Notes: generated from the letters alone by a model not told the origin. Counted from the first letter of the stretch, positions 36,419 through 46,014 are shown. The stretch: 64,000 nucleotides of DNA from Acetobacterium paludosum (GCF_008086595.1 NZ_RXYA01000005.1:168180-232179); one strand, 5' to 3'. Numbers and translations are program-made.

Positions 36419-38050
36419 TCACCGTCTTTTTTTCTTTTTACGAATCGAAATCATCAGGCCGCCACTAAGAATAATGGCTGTTATATAACCAATCGTCCCT
36501 AAAGCGGGGATTCCTAACAGCTTTGGGGTCATATCCGTGGTTGCAATAAAGCTTGATCCGATCAACAAAGCAGCATTGATAATACAGACAACAATCTTGT
36601 TAACCATTTTATCAACTTCAGCCAGTGGCTCCTCTGATCCTATAAGCTCCAAATTAACCTTAATCTGTCCCTTGTTCGCAAGACTGAGAAAATCCGATAT
36701 TTGTCCTGGTACACTAATCGCTTTTTCACTAGATATGATAAACTTACGTCCATTGTCTTCAATAATCTTGTTTAAATCAAAACCACCAGCTTCCTGACCA
36801 GCAATGTGATTTGCCATAATATTTACAATATTAGTACTTGGAGATACCGTCGTTATAACGCCTTCAATCGTTATCATTCCACGGCTTAACATACTGATGC
36901 CGCCTGGCATTGCAATATGGTTCTCACTGGCAATGCGCAATATTTCTTCCAGCAATCTACCCATGTTGATGTTGCTGAATTCTTCCGTTCCATATTCCTC
37001 AAGCATGCCGGCAATCGCTTCATACAATTGGGGCTGATTAATTCGTCTCCCCTTGTGAACGCCTAAAGCTAAAACGGCACCTTTGAGCATCTCCACATCA
37101 CCTGTGGCAACAGCCTTGACATAACGTCTTAAAACGCCCATCTCACGTTTGGATAATCTCCCCATCATTCCCAAATCGATCCAGACAATTTGCCCATTTC
37201 GAATGAAGATATTACCCGGATGAGGATCGGCATGAAAAAAGCCATCGTCAATAATTTGTTTAACATAATTTTCCGACAACTTTTTCCCTATTTCCTGCAG
37301 ATCATACCCTTCCACGGATAAGGCCTCTGTTTCATCAATTTCAATGCCCTCGACAGCTTCCATGACCAATACTTTTGAAGTCGTAAACTGCTTGTAAATG
37401 AGAGGACAACTTATATAATTAATGAGGGCATTGAATTCATAAAACAATTGAGCGTTCTGAGCCTCGATCAAAAAATCCATTTCCTGTTGAGCGGTGCTCC
37501 ACATCTCATCCACAATCATTTTAAAATCAATCACATCACCAATTCCACTGGCAACATTTAAAATCCCGGTTGCTCGATTCAGAAGCACAACATCCTGAGC
37601 CATTATCCGATAGATTCCCACCCGTTGAACCTTTATAACAACCTTTGATCCATCATTTAATTCAGCCTCATGCACCTGGGCAATGGAGGCTGAACCTAAA
37701 GGTTCTTTTTTGATCACGCGGAAAACTTCTTTTGCCGGGTGCTGGTATTCTTCTTCAATAATTTTTATAACAGTTTCAAAAGGCATTGGTTTTACCTGGG
37801 ATCTTAGTTTTTCAAGTTCCAGGCAATAATCATAAGGCAAAACATCCCGCCTCATGGACATCATTTGACCGATCTTAATAAAGGTCGGCCCCAGATCTTC
37901 GATGATCAGTCTCAATTTTTCCGGGGTCAGCCCTTTGGTAATTTCATGTTTCATAAGAATAGCAATGATTTTTCCAAGTCTTCTTCCATTGGTGTCTATT
38001 TTTTTATTATTCAGTTCATCCATTATTGTGATTGGATCACTGACACTCAT
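36419..38050 (-). CDS. UbiB/AarF (ABC1/ADCK) kinase-like protein
   Basis: A 543-residue ABC1/UbiB family protein. The KxGQ motif is TFIKIGQMMSMRRDVLP and the Ala-rich nucleotide loop is PLGSASIAQVHEAEL, followed by VVIKVQR. The catalytic region HADPHPGNIFI is present. Two C-terminal membrane helices (about 495-540) anchor it. Family members act in isoprenoid lipid handling. Anaerobes lack ubiquinone, so the substrate is open. It overlaps the phasin-like gene by 14 bases, a common pairing. Confidence 0.88.
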   Translation of the reverse strand: MSVSDPITIMDELNNKKIDTNGRRLGKIIAILMKHEITKGLTPEKLRLIIEDLGPTFIKIGQMMSMRRDVLPYDYCLELEKLRSQVKPMPFETVIKIIEEEYQHPAKEVFRVIKKEPLGSASIAQVHEAELNDGSKVVIKVQRVGIYRIMAQDVVLLNRATGILNVASGIGDVIDFKMIVDEMWSTAQQEMDFLIEAQNAQLFYEFNALINYISCPLIYKQFTTSKVLVMEAVEGIEIDETEALSVEGYDLQEIGKKLSENYVKQIIDDGFFHADPHPGNIFIRNGQIVWIDLGMMGRLSKREMGVLRRYVKAVATGDVEMLKGAVLALGVHKGRRINQPQLYEAIAGMLEEYGTEEFSNINMGRLLEEILRIASENHIAMPGGISMLSRGMITIEGVITTVSPSTNIVNIMANHIAGQEAGGFDLNKIIEDNGRKFIISSEKAISVPGQISDFLSLANKGQIKVNLELIGSEEPLAEVDKMVNKIVVCIINAALLIGSSFIATTDMTPKLLGIPALGTIGYITAIILSGGLMISIRKKKKRR

Positions 38051-38387
38051 CTATTCCGCTTTTTTCAGATGGTTCTGTCTCCATCATCTCAATTGTTTCT
38101 TTGATCTTTTGAATTTCTTCAGGTGTCATTTTATTCAAGTTTTCAACAACCGTATCAACTGTTGGTGGAGTTTCTGGATGAATAACATTCACCGTAACAT
38201 TGTCCTTAATCGTTTCTTTAATATTGTGTTTCAACTCTTCATTTAATACTTTTCCCTGTTCTACCGTTAATTCACCCTTTACCACAAGCTCATCAATAAG
38301 CTCTTTAGATTTTTCAGCCGTAGTAGCCACAGCTCCAACTCCAAACAAAAATATTCTTCTTAAATCTTCACCAATATTTTCCAACAT
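38037..38387 (-). CDS. Phasin-like helical protein
   Basis: A 116-residue protein with long predicted amphipathic helices: IGEDLRRIFLFGVGAVATTAEKSKELIDELVVKGELTVEQGKVLNEELK. This matches the phasin-like (PhaF/PhaI-type) proteins often encoded before UbiB in Clostridia. The C-terminal half is charged and may be flexible or coiled. It overlaps the UbiB start. The role is unclear; probably structural or lipid-binding. Confidence 0.7.
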   Translation of the reverse strand: MLENIGEDLRRIFLFGVGAVATTAEKSKELIDELVVKGELTVEQGKVLNEELKHNIKETIKDNVTVNVIHPETPPTVDTVVENLNKMTPEEIQKIKETIEMMETEPSEKSGIDECQ

Positions 38388-38444
38388 GTTTTCTCCTCCT
38401 TGTAATTTGAATTTTATATTTATATTATACCCTAATCTGAATGA

Positions 38445-39641
38445 TTAATCCTGTAATTTAAATCCGCCCTCAGTTAATGCCTTCCTGATTTCCAGAATAT
38501 GCTCGTAATTTCTGGTCTCAAGTTCAATACGCAGGAAGCATCCATTAATATCTGAACCTTCATTGCTACGTTCATGATGAATTGAAATTACATTTCCCCC
38601 ACAATCTGCGATAATCTGAGAAACGCCCTTTAATTGTCCCGGTTTATCAATCAACTCAATATTAAGTGAGCAGGACCGCCCTGATGTTAACAGTCCTCGT
38701 TTTATAATCCTTGATAAAATGGTAACATCAATATTCCCCCCTGATATGAGGCATACCACTTTTTTTCCCTTAATCGGAAGTTTGCCAAACATGGCCGCCG
38801 CAACTGCTACCGCACCCGCACCTTCAGCAATCAGCTTTTGCTGTTCAATCAGGGTCAGGATGGCTGTTGAAATTTCATCTTCCGTGACCGTTACAATTTC
38901 GTCAACATACTTACTGCAAAGATCAAACGTTATTTCCCCAGGTTGTTTTACTGCAATCCCATCAGCGATGGTGTTGGCATGTGACAGGCAGCATACTTTT
39001 TTCTCTTTTAGCGATGTCTTCATACTCGGTGCTCCTGAAGCCTGAACCCCGTAAACTTTCACATCAGGCTTAAGTGACTTAATAACATAGGCAATTCCCG
39101 ATATAAGTCCGCCCCCGCCAATCGGAACAATCACTGCATCCATATCCGGAAGGCTTTCAAGCAGCTCCAATCCGATGGTTCCCTGTCCGGCAATCACATC
39201 ATCATCATCAAACGGATGAATAAAGGTATAACCCCTTTCTGCTTGAAGCTCCAGCGCTTTAGCATAAGCTTCATCATAGCCACCTTCTACCAAACATACC
39301 TCAGCACCATAGGACTTTGTTGCTTCAACCTTCGAAATAGGCGCTCCATCCGGCAGACATATCAGCGCTTTGATATTATTGATGGCGGCCGCCATAGCAA
39401 CACCCTGGGCATGATTTCCCGCCGAACAGGCGATGACCCCTTTGGACCTTTCTTCTTCAGTTAGCTGTGAAATTTTATAGCATGCTCCACGGACTTTGAA
39501 AGATCCGGTAATTTGCAAATTTTCCGTTTTTAGATAGATCTCACTGTCCGGACAGATTTTTGGTGCATGAATTAAATCCGTGGGACGGATGTATTTTTTC
39601 AATGTAAAAGATGCATGATAGATTTTATCGAGTGTCAACAT
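38445..39641 (-). CDS. ilvA: Threonine ammonia-lyase
   Basis: A 398-residue PLP-dependent threonine dehydratase, making 2-oxobutanoate. The PLP lysine is K49 in TGSFKVRGA, the phosphate loop is GGGGLISG, and residues about 325-398 form an ACT-type regulatory domain. The length with a single ACT domain matches the biosynthetic/catabolic hybrids of Firmicutes; both uses are possible. Confidence 0.92.
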   Translation of the reverse strand: MLTLDKIYHASFTLKKYIRPTDLIHAPKICPDSEIYLKTENLQITGSFKVRGACYKISQLTEEERSKGVIACSAGNHAQGVAMAAAINNIKALICLPDGAPISKVEATKSYGAEVCLVEGGYDEAYAKALELQAERGYTFIHPFDDDDVIAGQGTIGLELLESLPDMDAVIVPIGGGGLISGIAYVIKSLKPDVKVYGVQASGAPSMKTSLKEKKVCCLSHANTIADGIAVKQPGEITFDLCSKYVDEIVTVTEDEISTAILTLIEQQKLIAEGAGAVAVAAAMFGKLPIKGKKVVCLISGGNIDVTILSRIIKRGLLTSGRSCSLNIELIDKPGQLKGVSQIIADCGGNVISIHHERSNEGSDINGCFLRIELETRNYEHILEIRKALTEGGFKLQD

Positions 39642-39671
39642 TTTTTATTTCTCCTAAGTATATTTTGTTTG

Positions 39672-41336
39672 TTATTCCGGTTTTGCACTCTGCTCCGGAT
39701 ACCATTCGATAAACCACATGGTAAAGAAAACACCCGGAACCAGTAAAGCAAGTGGGAAAATGGCTGCTAAGTATGTCATAAACGTCGTGTTAAGCCAAAT
39801 TGTGATGACGCCCTGAATAATGAAAATTCCAGACCAGACCAAAGTTAAAATCCGGTTTGTTTTTAGAAACAATGCATTTCTCAATGCATTTCTGCCATTA
39901 AAAAAATGCAAATAATCTGCCGTTAACGGAACTGTCTTCAATAGTGAAACCAGCCAGATTAAAGCAAGACTAAAATATTCAATAATTGCAAAAGTATTGC
40001 CATCGAAATTTTTTCCAAAAGTCATGAAAATCAATGTGTATAGTGAAAACAACAAAAGTGTCCCCTTTTCGAAATAGACCAAATCAGCACCTCTTTTTAT
40101 GGTACATAAGATGCCACAAATCACCAGCGGAATGACAATACCAAATAAAGCACTATAATCTAAAAACAGCAAACTAACGATCCACGGGACGATTGTCAGG
40201 AAAAACCAATAAGGTGTGTTTTTAAAACTAATGGGAACCACCTTCTTTTTCTTTTCCGGATTAAGTGCAACACTCCCAAACAACCCATCAAAAAAAGCAT
40301 TTAACAAATTCATGTCTCCCACAACTGAATATTTTTTTTCGATTAGAGCTTGCGCCGCATCAATTTTTCCCTCAAATATCCGTTCCAGTGTTGATAAATT
40401 TAGATTGATCGAGGCTGTTTCGTCCTTAAAATCATTTTTAAGCAATGTACATTCATTATTTTTTACGACCAATTGGTATCGTTCTTTAAGATCTGTGAAG
40501 TCGATTTGCAAAACAGCGTCCAGATCTGGGCGCACCTTCGGATTAAATGCCGCCAGAACCTGTTTCATATAGGTCCAGGCAATCAATCCGCCATCTAAAT
40601 CTCTCATCCGGATATCATCAACCCCCCAGCTCAGATTGGCTGTTTTTAAATAGGTAGGAATTTCTATAAAAGGTTTTTCAAGACCTTCACGAATGTTGTC
40701 TGGAATTTTCAAATGCTCACTGTATTCTTTTCCCGCAATTCTGACTAAATCAAGATAATGAACCGTGAGATTATCAAGTTGTGATATGCCGAGCAATTCA
40801 CCTTCAATGCATAGTATTTTTTCCCATTTATCTGCTCCGAATAAATTGTTGAATTGTGCTACAACACCTTCATAATTGTTTTTAGTTGTCGGCAAACCGC
40901 AAGTACTGATTAAAATATGCTTTTTATTCTTCATTTTTTCAGGATTCCGAAAAGGCCGTCCATAAGTACCGCCGCCTTCTGGATCCATGAACGGTAATAA
41001 TAATGGGGTCGTCCGTTCCATAAATTTTTTCATAATACTTGAAATTCCACAATGATAAAGGGGGGTTGTCCAGATAATGATATCAGCCTCTTCATATTTG
41101 GTTATAAGCTCAGTCATATCATCTTGAATAACACACTGACCGGGTGTTGTTCTCCAACAGAAAAAGCATCCTGTACAGGCACTGATATTTTGATCTGCTA
41201 AATGAACGGTCTCAATTTCAAAATCTTTTGCATTTTCAGCTAGACCTGACAAAAAACTCTCAGTTATTTTCATGGTAAAGCTTTTATCACTTTTATCACT
41301 TTTATGACTGCCATTTAATATTAAAATTTTACGCAT
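39672..41336 (-). CDS. Flavodoxin-SCP2-membrane fusion protein
   Basis: A 554-residue protein with three parts. Residues 1-210 are a flavodoxin-like NAD(P)H:FMN domain with a Cys cluster C54, C57, C60, C68 in the ACTGCFFCWR region. Residues about 255-355 resemble an SCP2 sterol-binding domain. Residues about 370-540 carry six hydrophobic spans. A 9-base repeat encodes SDK-SDK near the N-terminus. The combination is unusual. It might be a membrane-bound flavin oxidoreductase acting on a lipid or quinone-like substrate; that is inference. The ATG follows AAGGAGGG. Confidence 0.75.
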   Translation of the reverse strand: MRKILILNGSHKSDKSDKSFTMKITESFLSGLAENAKDFEIETVHLADQNISACTGCFFCWRTTPGQCVIQDDMTELITKYEEADIIIWTTPLYHCGISSIMKKFMERTTPLLLPFMDPEGGGTYGRPFRNPEKMKNKKHILISTCGLPTTKNNYEGVVAQFNNLFGADKWEKILCIEGELLGISQLDNLTVHYLDLVRIAGKEYSEHLKIPDNIREGLEKPFIEIPTYLKTANLSWGVDDIRMRDLDGGLIAWTYMKQVLAAFNPKVRPDLDAVLQIDFTDLKERYQLVVKNNECTLLKNDFKDETASINLNLSTLERIFEGKIDAAQALIEKKYSVVGDMNLLNAFFDGLFGSVALNPEKKKKVVPISFKNTPYWFFLTIVPWIVSLLFLDYSALFGIVIPLVICGILCTIKRGADLVYFEKGTLLLFSLYTLIFMTFGKNFDGNTFAIIEYFSLALIWLVSLLKTVPLTADYLHFFNGRNALRNALFLKTNRILTLVWSGIFIIQGVITIWLNTTFMTYLAAIFPLALLVPGVFFTMWFIEWYPEQSAKPE

Positions 41337-41459
41337 TTTTCCCTCCTTTTTCTTAACAATATTTTTTTCAATCTCTTTTGAAGTATTATATCAAAAATAA
41401 CTCTGGTAGAATACCCCATAATTCGATTATAATGTAATCAAGAATAATCTCATTTTGAA

Positions 41460-41515
41460 ACACATAAAGTGTGTCATGTCTTATAATAACACACAACCGC
41501 GTCTCTTTTTGACAC
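41460..41515. promoter_or_regulatory. Candidate activator sites with TGTGT/GTGTC half-sites
   Basis: ACACA (41460-41464) and TGTGT (41470-41474) form a 5-5-5 palindrome. ACACACA follows at 41489-41495, and GTCTC (41501-41505) with GACAC (41511-41515) is a one-mismatch palindrome. They lie 70-130 bases upstream of the sigma-54 promoter, as expected for enhancer sites of the AcoR-type activator encoded downstream. Confidence 0.45.
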
Positions 41516-41585
41516 GTGGCGCAGTCTGTTTAGCATTTCTACTATTAAAAGTGGTGTTTTAATGCCGTTTTACTGTTTTCTTTTT

Positions 41586-41603
41586 TTGGCATGATAATTG
41601 CTT
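41586..41603 (+). promoter_or_regulatory. Sigma-54 promoter of the DUF362 gene
   Basis: TTGGCATGATAATTGCTT: GG at 41588-41589, GC at 41600-41601, separated by 10 bases, with near-consensus TGGCAT and TTGCT. The expected start near 41613 leaves a 55-base leader. Confidence 0.85.
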
Positions 41604-41667
41604 TTCTTATATATATATCCATGCATTTGGATAAATATATGGTAAATGTACCAAAAAGGAGATTATC

Positions 41668-42969
41668 ATGAGTAAACCAGTCGTATCCGTTGTAAAGGTT
41701 GAACAACCTAAAGGCAATGCCGAATTCATGGGCGGCAAATTTGTTCGTTATGAAGAGGACATCAAAAAAATAAAAGCTGCTGTTGCTGAAGCAATTAAAT
41801 TATCCATTGGTTCCCTTGATACTATCATTAAAGAAGGCGACACCGTATTGATCAAACCGAATCTCGCATTTCAGGCTCCCCCTGAAAGCTTTGCTGTCGT
41901 TGATCCAAGAACCATCGAAGCTGTTGTTTCTTATGTGAAAGAAAACTCCAAAGCAGGAAAAGTCATTGTTGGCGATAATCCTTCCCTGGGAATGCATGTT
42001 GGTCGTGCTAAACCAGCCTTTAAAGATTCTAAAATGGAAGAAGCTGCTAAACTGGGTGGCGCTGATGAAGTCATTTATTTTGATGAAACAGATGTCGTTC
42101 CGGTGGAAATTAAAGACGCTAAAGTATTTAAACATGCTACTGTTTTTAAACCTTTTCTGGATGCTGATGTTGTCATTAACCTTCCCAAAATGAAAGTACA
42201 TTTGGCCGGAACCGTCACCCTGGGACTTAAGAACTGGAATGGGATTATCCCGAACTGTCATCCAGATGCACAGCAACAAGGTGCTCATCGGATCGAATTA
42301 GGGCAGAAAATGGCTGACTTGTATCGCGTTCGACATGCCGATCTTGTCATCGTCGATGCTGTAATTGGTATGGAAGGCCAGGGACCACATGCCGGCACAC
42401 CGATTGAAATGAACCTGATTGTTGCCGGCGCCGATACCGTTGCGGTAGATTCTGTGGCCTGTTCAATTATGGGCTTTGAACCGATGGAAATTCCCGCCAT
42501 TCGGTGTGCCGGTACTGAAGGCCAGGGCGAAATAGATTTAAATAAAATTGAAGTTGTTGGCAATTCTATTGAATCCGTTATGAAACATTTCAAACGTCCC
42601 GGCGGCGATCCGATTGGCATGTATGCCGGTTTAACCTGTGCCATGCAGCAAACTTGTCCTGGTTGTCATGTAAATGTTCGTGGTGCTTTGGATTCTTTTG
42701 CAATCAGTGGTATTGACATGAAAAAATTTCTGGAAAAACATGGCGAAGTCGTTGTTATTGCCGGTGGGGTTCCCAATTTCGAACCAGAATTCTGTAAAGA
42801 TAAAAATGTATTTATCTGCGGTGACTGCTGGGAACTTTTCCCATCAGCTGATAAAGTACGAGAAGGTGCAGCACTTGCTAAAACAGTAACCTATTATCCA
42901 GGCTGTGCTCCAGTTTACATCTTTGCTCAGCTTAATAATGATCTTCAAAAACTGGCGGCTGGGAAATAA
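41668..42969 (+). CDS. DUF362 protein; candidate nickel-pincer enzyme
   Basis: A 433-residue DUF362-family protein. In order it has KPNL (63-66), DPRTIEAVVSYV (79-90), VGDNPSLGMH with H110, ADVVINLPKMKVH with H178, GTVTLGLKNWNG with K188, and PNCH with H198. A Cys-rich C-terminal half includes CAMQQTCPGCH, FICGDCW and YYPGC, possibly metal-binding. H178-x9-K188 and the placement of H110 and H198 recall LarA residues H108, H174, K184 and H200. It is transcribed from a sigma-54 promoter ahead of a cluster ending in larB and larC. The reaction is unknown; NPN dependence is inference. Confidence 0.8.
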   Translation: MSKPVVSVVKVEQPKGNAEFMGGKFVRYEEDIKKIKAAVAEAIKLSIGSLDTIIKEGDTVLIKPNLAFQAPPESFAVVDPRTIEAVVSYVKENSKAGKVIVGDNPSLGMHVGRAKPAFKDSKMEEAAKLGGADEVIYFDETDVVPVEIKDAKVFKHATVFKPFLDADVVINLPKMKVHLAGTVTLGLKNWNGIIPNCHPDAQQQGAHRIELGQKMADLYRVRHADLVIVDAVIGMEGQGPHAGTPIEMNLIVAGADTVAVDSVACSIMGFEPMEIPAIRCAGTEGQGEIDLNKIEVVGNSIESVMKHFKRPGGDPIGMYAGLTCAMQQTCPGCHVNVRGALDSFAISGIDMKKFLEKHGEVVVIAGGVPNFEPEFCKDKNVFICGDCWELFPSADKVREGAALAKTVTYYPGCAPVYIFAQLNNDLQKLAAGK

Positions 42970-42978
42970 ATTTCATTT

Positions 42979-43011
42979 GTATATGCCAGGGGAACATCCC
43001 CTGGTGTATAC
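42979..43011 (+). terminator. Strong hairpin after the DUF362 gene
   Basis: CCAGGGG pairs perfectly with CCCCTGG around AACAT, extended by GTATA/TATAC. There is no strong T run, so it may act as an attenuator or 3' stabiliser, separating DUF362 expression from the downstream regulator operon. Confidence 0.6.
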
Positions 43012-43086
43012 AATGTCTGTTTGAATTCATGCAATCATCTTCTTGAAAAAAAGCTTATTCATCAAACTTAAAGGAGTGTGAACGCT

Positions 43087-45066
43087 TTGAAAATTCATTC
43101 AGATGCTGATATGATAAAAAAAACCTGGAACGATTTTGTAAATGATGGAATCATCGGAAACTATATTCGAAAACCCATTGTGGATTCCTGGATACGCTGT
43201 CAAAAAGCAGGAATTGATCCTCGGGCATTAAACCGAACCCCGACTGTAAGTGAAGCGAATTTTCAAAAGCGTCTGGAACAGAATAAGATACTTTTAGATG
43301 TCAGTATTCCTTTTATGGTAGAATTACAGGAATTTGTCAACAAGTCAGGCTTTTCAACCACTCTGAATGATCCGAACGGAGTCATCCTTGAACTTATTTG
43401 TGATCAATCGATTATTGAAGAAGCCTTTACTAAAAATCTGGTCCGAGGCAGTATCTGGAATGAAGCCATGGCAGGGACCAATGCAACCGGTTTGGCCATT
43501 AATCTTCTTCAGCCTATCCAGGTTATCGGCGCAGAGCATTATTATGAATGCTACCATGATTTAACCTGTTCAGCTGCTCCGATTCTAGATGAAAACGGGA
43601 AATTGCTCGGTATTCTTGACATGTCTGGTCCTAAAGAGATGGCCTATCCCCACACCCTGGGTATGGTTGTGGCAAGTGCCAAGGCAATATCCCGACAACT
43701 TTGCGTTGCAGAATCCAATCGTAAGGTTGATTTAACGAATCATTATCTCAGTACTCTGATCGACTCCATGTCCGATGGTGTTGTTGCGGTGGATGTAAAA
43801 GGAAAGATTATCGGTATCAATTCTCATGGAGCTAAAATTCTTAAGACAACTACTTTCGAGTCTTATGGAAAAAATATTTTGGATATTATGGATGGCGAAA
43901 CTATTCTAGAACGCAATGGTCATCAGTCTTCTCAATTTGAAGAAAAAGAAAAGCATATCGTAACTAAAAGCAAAAAAATTAATTGCCTTGTCAATAGTAA
44001 ATTAATACTACGCGATAACGGTACCATCGTTGGAGCCGTTGCAACTCTCAAAGATGGCGAAATAAAATCGATAGTTCCTGAAAAAAGCAAAAGAAAGGGA
44101 ACCCGGTTTACATTTGATGATATTATCGGTGAAAGCTCTGAACTCCTGCGATCCATTCATCTTTCTCAAATAGCCGCCAAAGGTACCTCCACGGTATTAT
44201 TACAGGGAGAAAGCGGTACCGGAAAAGAAATGTTTGCCCAGGCTATTCATAATGCCAATCAATCGGACAAACCTTTCATCGCCATTAATTGCGCCGGAAT
44301 TCCTGAATCTCTGATTGAAAGTGTTCTTTTTGGTTATGAAGAAGGTTCCTTTACCGGTGCTAGCAAGCATGGTAAAATCGGCAAATTTGAATTGGCAAAA
44401 GATGGAACCATCTTTTTAGATGAAATAGGAGAAATGCCACTTGGCACCCAAACCGTTCTTCTCCGTGTTTTACAGGAACGTTATATTCAGCGAATCGGCG
44501 GATCAAAGGATATTCCGATTGATGTGCGCATCATTGCTGCCACTAATAAAAATCTTGCTGAAGAAGTAAAAAAGGGAAAGTTTCGACAAGATCTTTACTA
44601 CCGACTCAATGTTCTGCAAATCGATATTCCACCGCTTCGCAAGCGAAAAAAAGATATCCCTGTTTTGGTAAACTTCTTTCTTAATGAAATCACTGGGACC
44701 TGTGGGAAATTCATTGAGCCTCTGCACCCCTCAACCATTGCAACGATGCAGGAGTATGAGTGGCCGGGAAATGTCAGACAATTTAAAAATGCCATTGAAC
44801 AGGCGGTAAATTTTACCGAAACCAATCGAATCGATGACTACTTTATTTCCAATTATCTACCAAATATCAATGAAGAATTGACAGAAGTCAACCGTGTATC
44901 ACCCCCGATTGATGATACCAATGTGGATTTGAAAGATCTTGAACTTAGCACCATAAAAAAAGCATTGCTGCTTTTTCCTGAGCGAAAAAAAGCTGCCGAG
45001 TATCTGGGTATCTCACGAAGTACCCTTTATCGCAAATTAAAGCAGTATCATCTGGAGGATTCGTAA
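43087..45066 (+). CDS. AcoR-type sigma-54 activator (GAF, PAS, AAA+, HTH)
   Basis: A 659-residue enhancer-binding protein with an N-terminal GAF-like region (about 70-205), PAS (about 220-330), AAA+ (about 340-575) and Fis-type HTH (about 615-655). Motifs are GESGTGKE, GSFTGA and DGTIFLDEI. The layout is that of AcoR, the activator of acetoin dehydrogenase genes. I chose the TTG at 43087, since GGAG is 11 bases upstream; the in-frame GTG at 43078 lies only 2 bases from that site, too close. Its stop abuts the lipB ATG. It likely activates the DUF362 promoter. Confidence 0.85.
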   Translation: MKIHSDADMIKKTWNDFVNDGIIGNYIRKPIVDSWIRCQKAGIDPRALNRTPTVSEANFQKRLEQNKILLDVSIPFMVELQEFVNKSGFSTTLNDPNGVILELICDQSIIEEAFTKNLVRGSIWNEAMAGTNATGLAINLLQPIQVIGAEHYYECYHDLTCSAAPILDENGKLLGILDMSGPKEMAYPHTLGMVVASAKAISRQLCVAESNRKVDLTNHYLSTLIDSMSDGVVAVDVKGKIIGINSHGAKILKTTTFESYGKNILDIMDGETILERNGHQSSQFEEKEKHIVTKSKKINCLVNSKLILRDNGTIVGAVATLKDGEIKSIVPEKSKRKGTRFTFDDIIGESSELLRSIHLSQIAAKGTSTVLLQGESGTGKEMFAQAIHNANQSDKPFIAINCAGIPESLIESVLFGYEEGSFTGASKHGKIGKFELAKDGTIFLDEIGEMPLGTQTVLLRVLQERYIQRIGGSKDIPIDVRIIAATNKNLAEEVKKGKFRQDLYYRLNVLQIDIPPLRKRKKDIPVLVNFFLNEITGTCGKFIEPLHPSTIATMQEYEWPGNVRQFKNAIEQAVNFTETNRIDDYFISNYLPNINEELTEVNRVSPPIDDTNVDLKDLELSTIKKALLLFPERKKAAEYLGISRSTLYRKLKQYHLEDS

Positions 45067-45762
45067 ATGAAAAAGGACTTGAGTTGGATTGATCTTGGCT
45101 TGATTTCTTATGAAAAGGCCTTTAATCTCCAGGAAAAGATTCATCAAAAATGTGTAGAAGCTGACTGGACGGATACCCTTCTTTTTCAGGAAAATGATCC
45201 CATCATCACACTGGGCCGCGGCAGTCATGAAAAGAACCTTTTGTACACGCCAAAAGAATTAGCTGCTATGGGAATCAAGCTTACTTCCGTAAGCCGTGGC
45301 GGAGATATCTCCTATCACGGCAATGGACAATTGATTGTATCCCCGATTCTGCATTTTGAACGATACATCAAGGGTGCCCATCATTATGTCCGCTGCCTGG
45401 AACAGGTGGTCATTAACCTTTTGGGGAACTACGGTTTACCGGGCAAACGAATAAAAGGGCTCAGCGGCGTCTGGGTGAACGATCCGAATACCAGAGACGA
45501 TTGCAAAATATCTGCACTTGGAATAGCTATCTCCCATGGTGTTACCCTTCATGGCATCTCGATTAATGTTAATCCCAATCTCAAACATTTTTCAACCATT
45601 ATTCCCTGCGGTATTGAAGATAAGGGTGTGACCTCGATGAAAGCATGCGGATTAACGCCACCGCCGCTGACAGAAGTACGAGATCAGTTTATTCTGGCCT
45701 TTGATGCCATGTTTGGAACTCAGACAAGCAAACAAACAATTGACAAAATTAATGAAGTTTAA
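45067..45762 (+). CDS. lipB: Lipoyl(octanoyl) transferase
   Basis: A 231-residue LipB that moves octanoate from acyl carrier protein to a lipoyl domain. The signature SRGGDISYHGNGQLI matches RGGxxTYHGxGQ. The catalytic Lys lies in CKISALGIAISHG and the Cys in IIPCGIEDKGVTSM. It starts directly after the regulator stop and is 11 bases from a free lipoyl protein, its likely target. No lipA is in the window. Confidence 0.9.
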   Translation: MKKDLSWIDLGLISYEKAFNLQEKIHQKCVEADWTDTLLFQENDPIITLGRGSHEKNLLYTPKELAAMGIKLTSVSRGGDISYHGNGQLIVSPILHFERYIKGAHHYVRCLEQVVINLLGNYGLPGKRIKGLSGVWVNDPNTRDDCKISALGIAISHGVTLHGISINVNPNLKHFSTIIPCGIEDKGVTSMKACGLTPPPLTEVRDQFILAFDAMFGTQTSKQTIDKINEV

Positions 45763-45773
45763 GGAGAATTATA

Positions 45774-46010
45774 ATGAAATACGAAATTATTATGCCCGAA
45801 TTTGCTGAAGGCGCTGAAGAGATTAATTTAAGACAATGGTTAGTTGGAGTGGGAGATACTGTAAAAAAAGGTGACAATATTGCCGAAGCCGCAACAGATA
45901 AGATATCCATCTATGTGGAATCTCCTGCCGATGGTAAAATCACATCATTTCTAGCCGAAGAAGGCGACCGTATTCTGGTCGGTCAAATCATCGGCGAAAT
46001 AGAAGGTTAA
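45774..46010 (+). CDS. Free-standing lipoyl carrier protein
   Basis: A 78-residue lipoyl domain of the 2-oxoacid dehydrogenase E2 type, with the modified lysine in EAATDKISIYVESPADGKI. It has no catalytic or E1/E3-binding part. No acetoin, pyruvate or glycine-cleavage partner is encoded beside it. It is likely lipoylated by the upstream LipB and used as a swinging-arm carrier in an unknown pathway. Confidence 0.85.
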   Translation: MKYEIIMPEFAEGAEEINLRQWLVGVGDTVKKGDNIAEAATDKISIYVESPADGKITSFLAEEGDRILVGQIIGEIEG

Positions 46011-46014
46011 GATT

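Larger units (their letters stand above)
41337..41667. promoter_or_regulatory. 331-base divergent control region of the DUF362 gene
   Basis: Between the fusion gene (minus) and DUF362 (plus). It holds GTGTC-type inverted repeats at 41460-41515 and a sigma-54 promoter at 41586-41603. I see no coding sequence. Confidence 0.6.

Noticed and set aside
42285..42644. Minus-strand open frame inside the DUF362 gene
   Set aside because: It shadows a well-supported gene and has no ribosome site or recognisable product.
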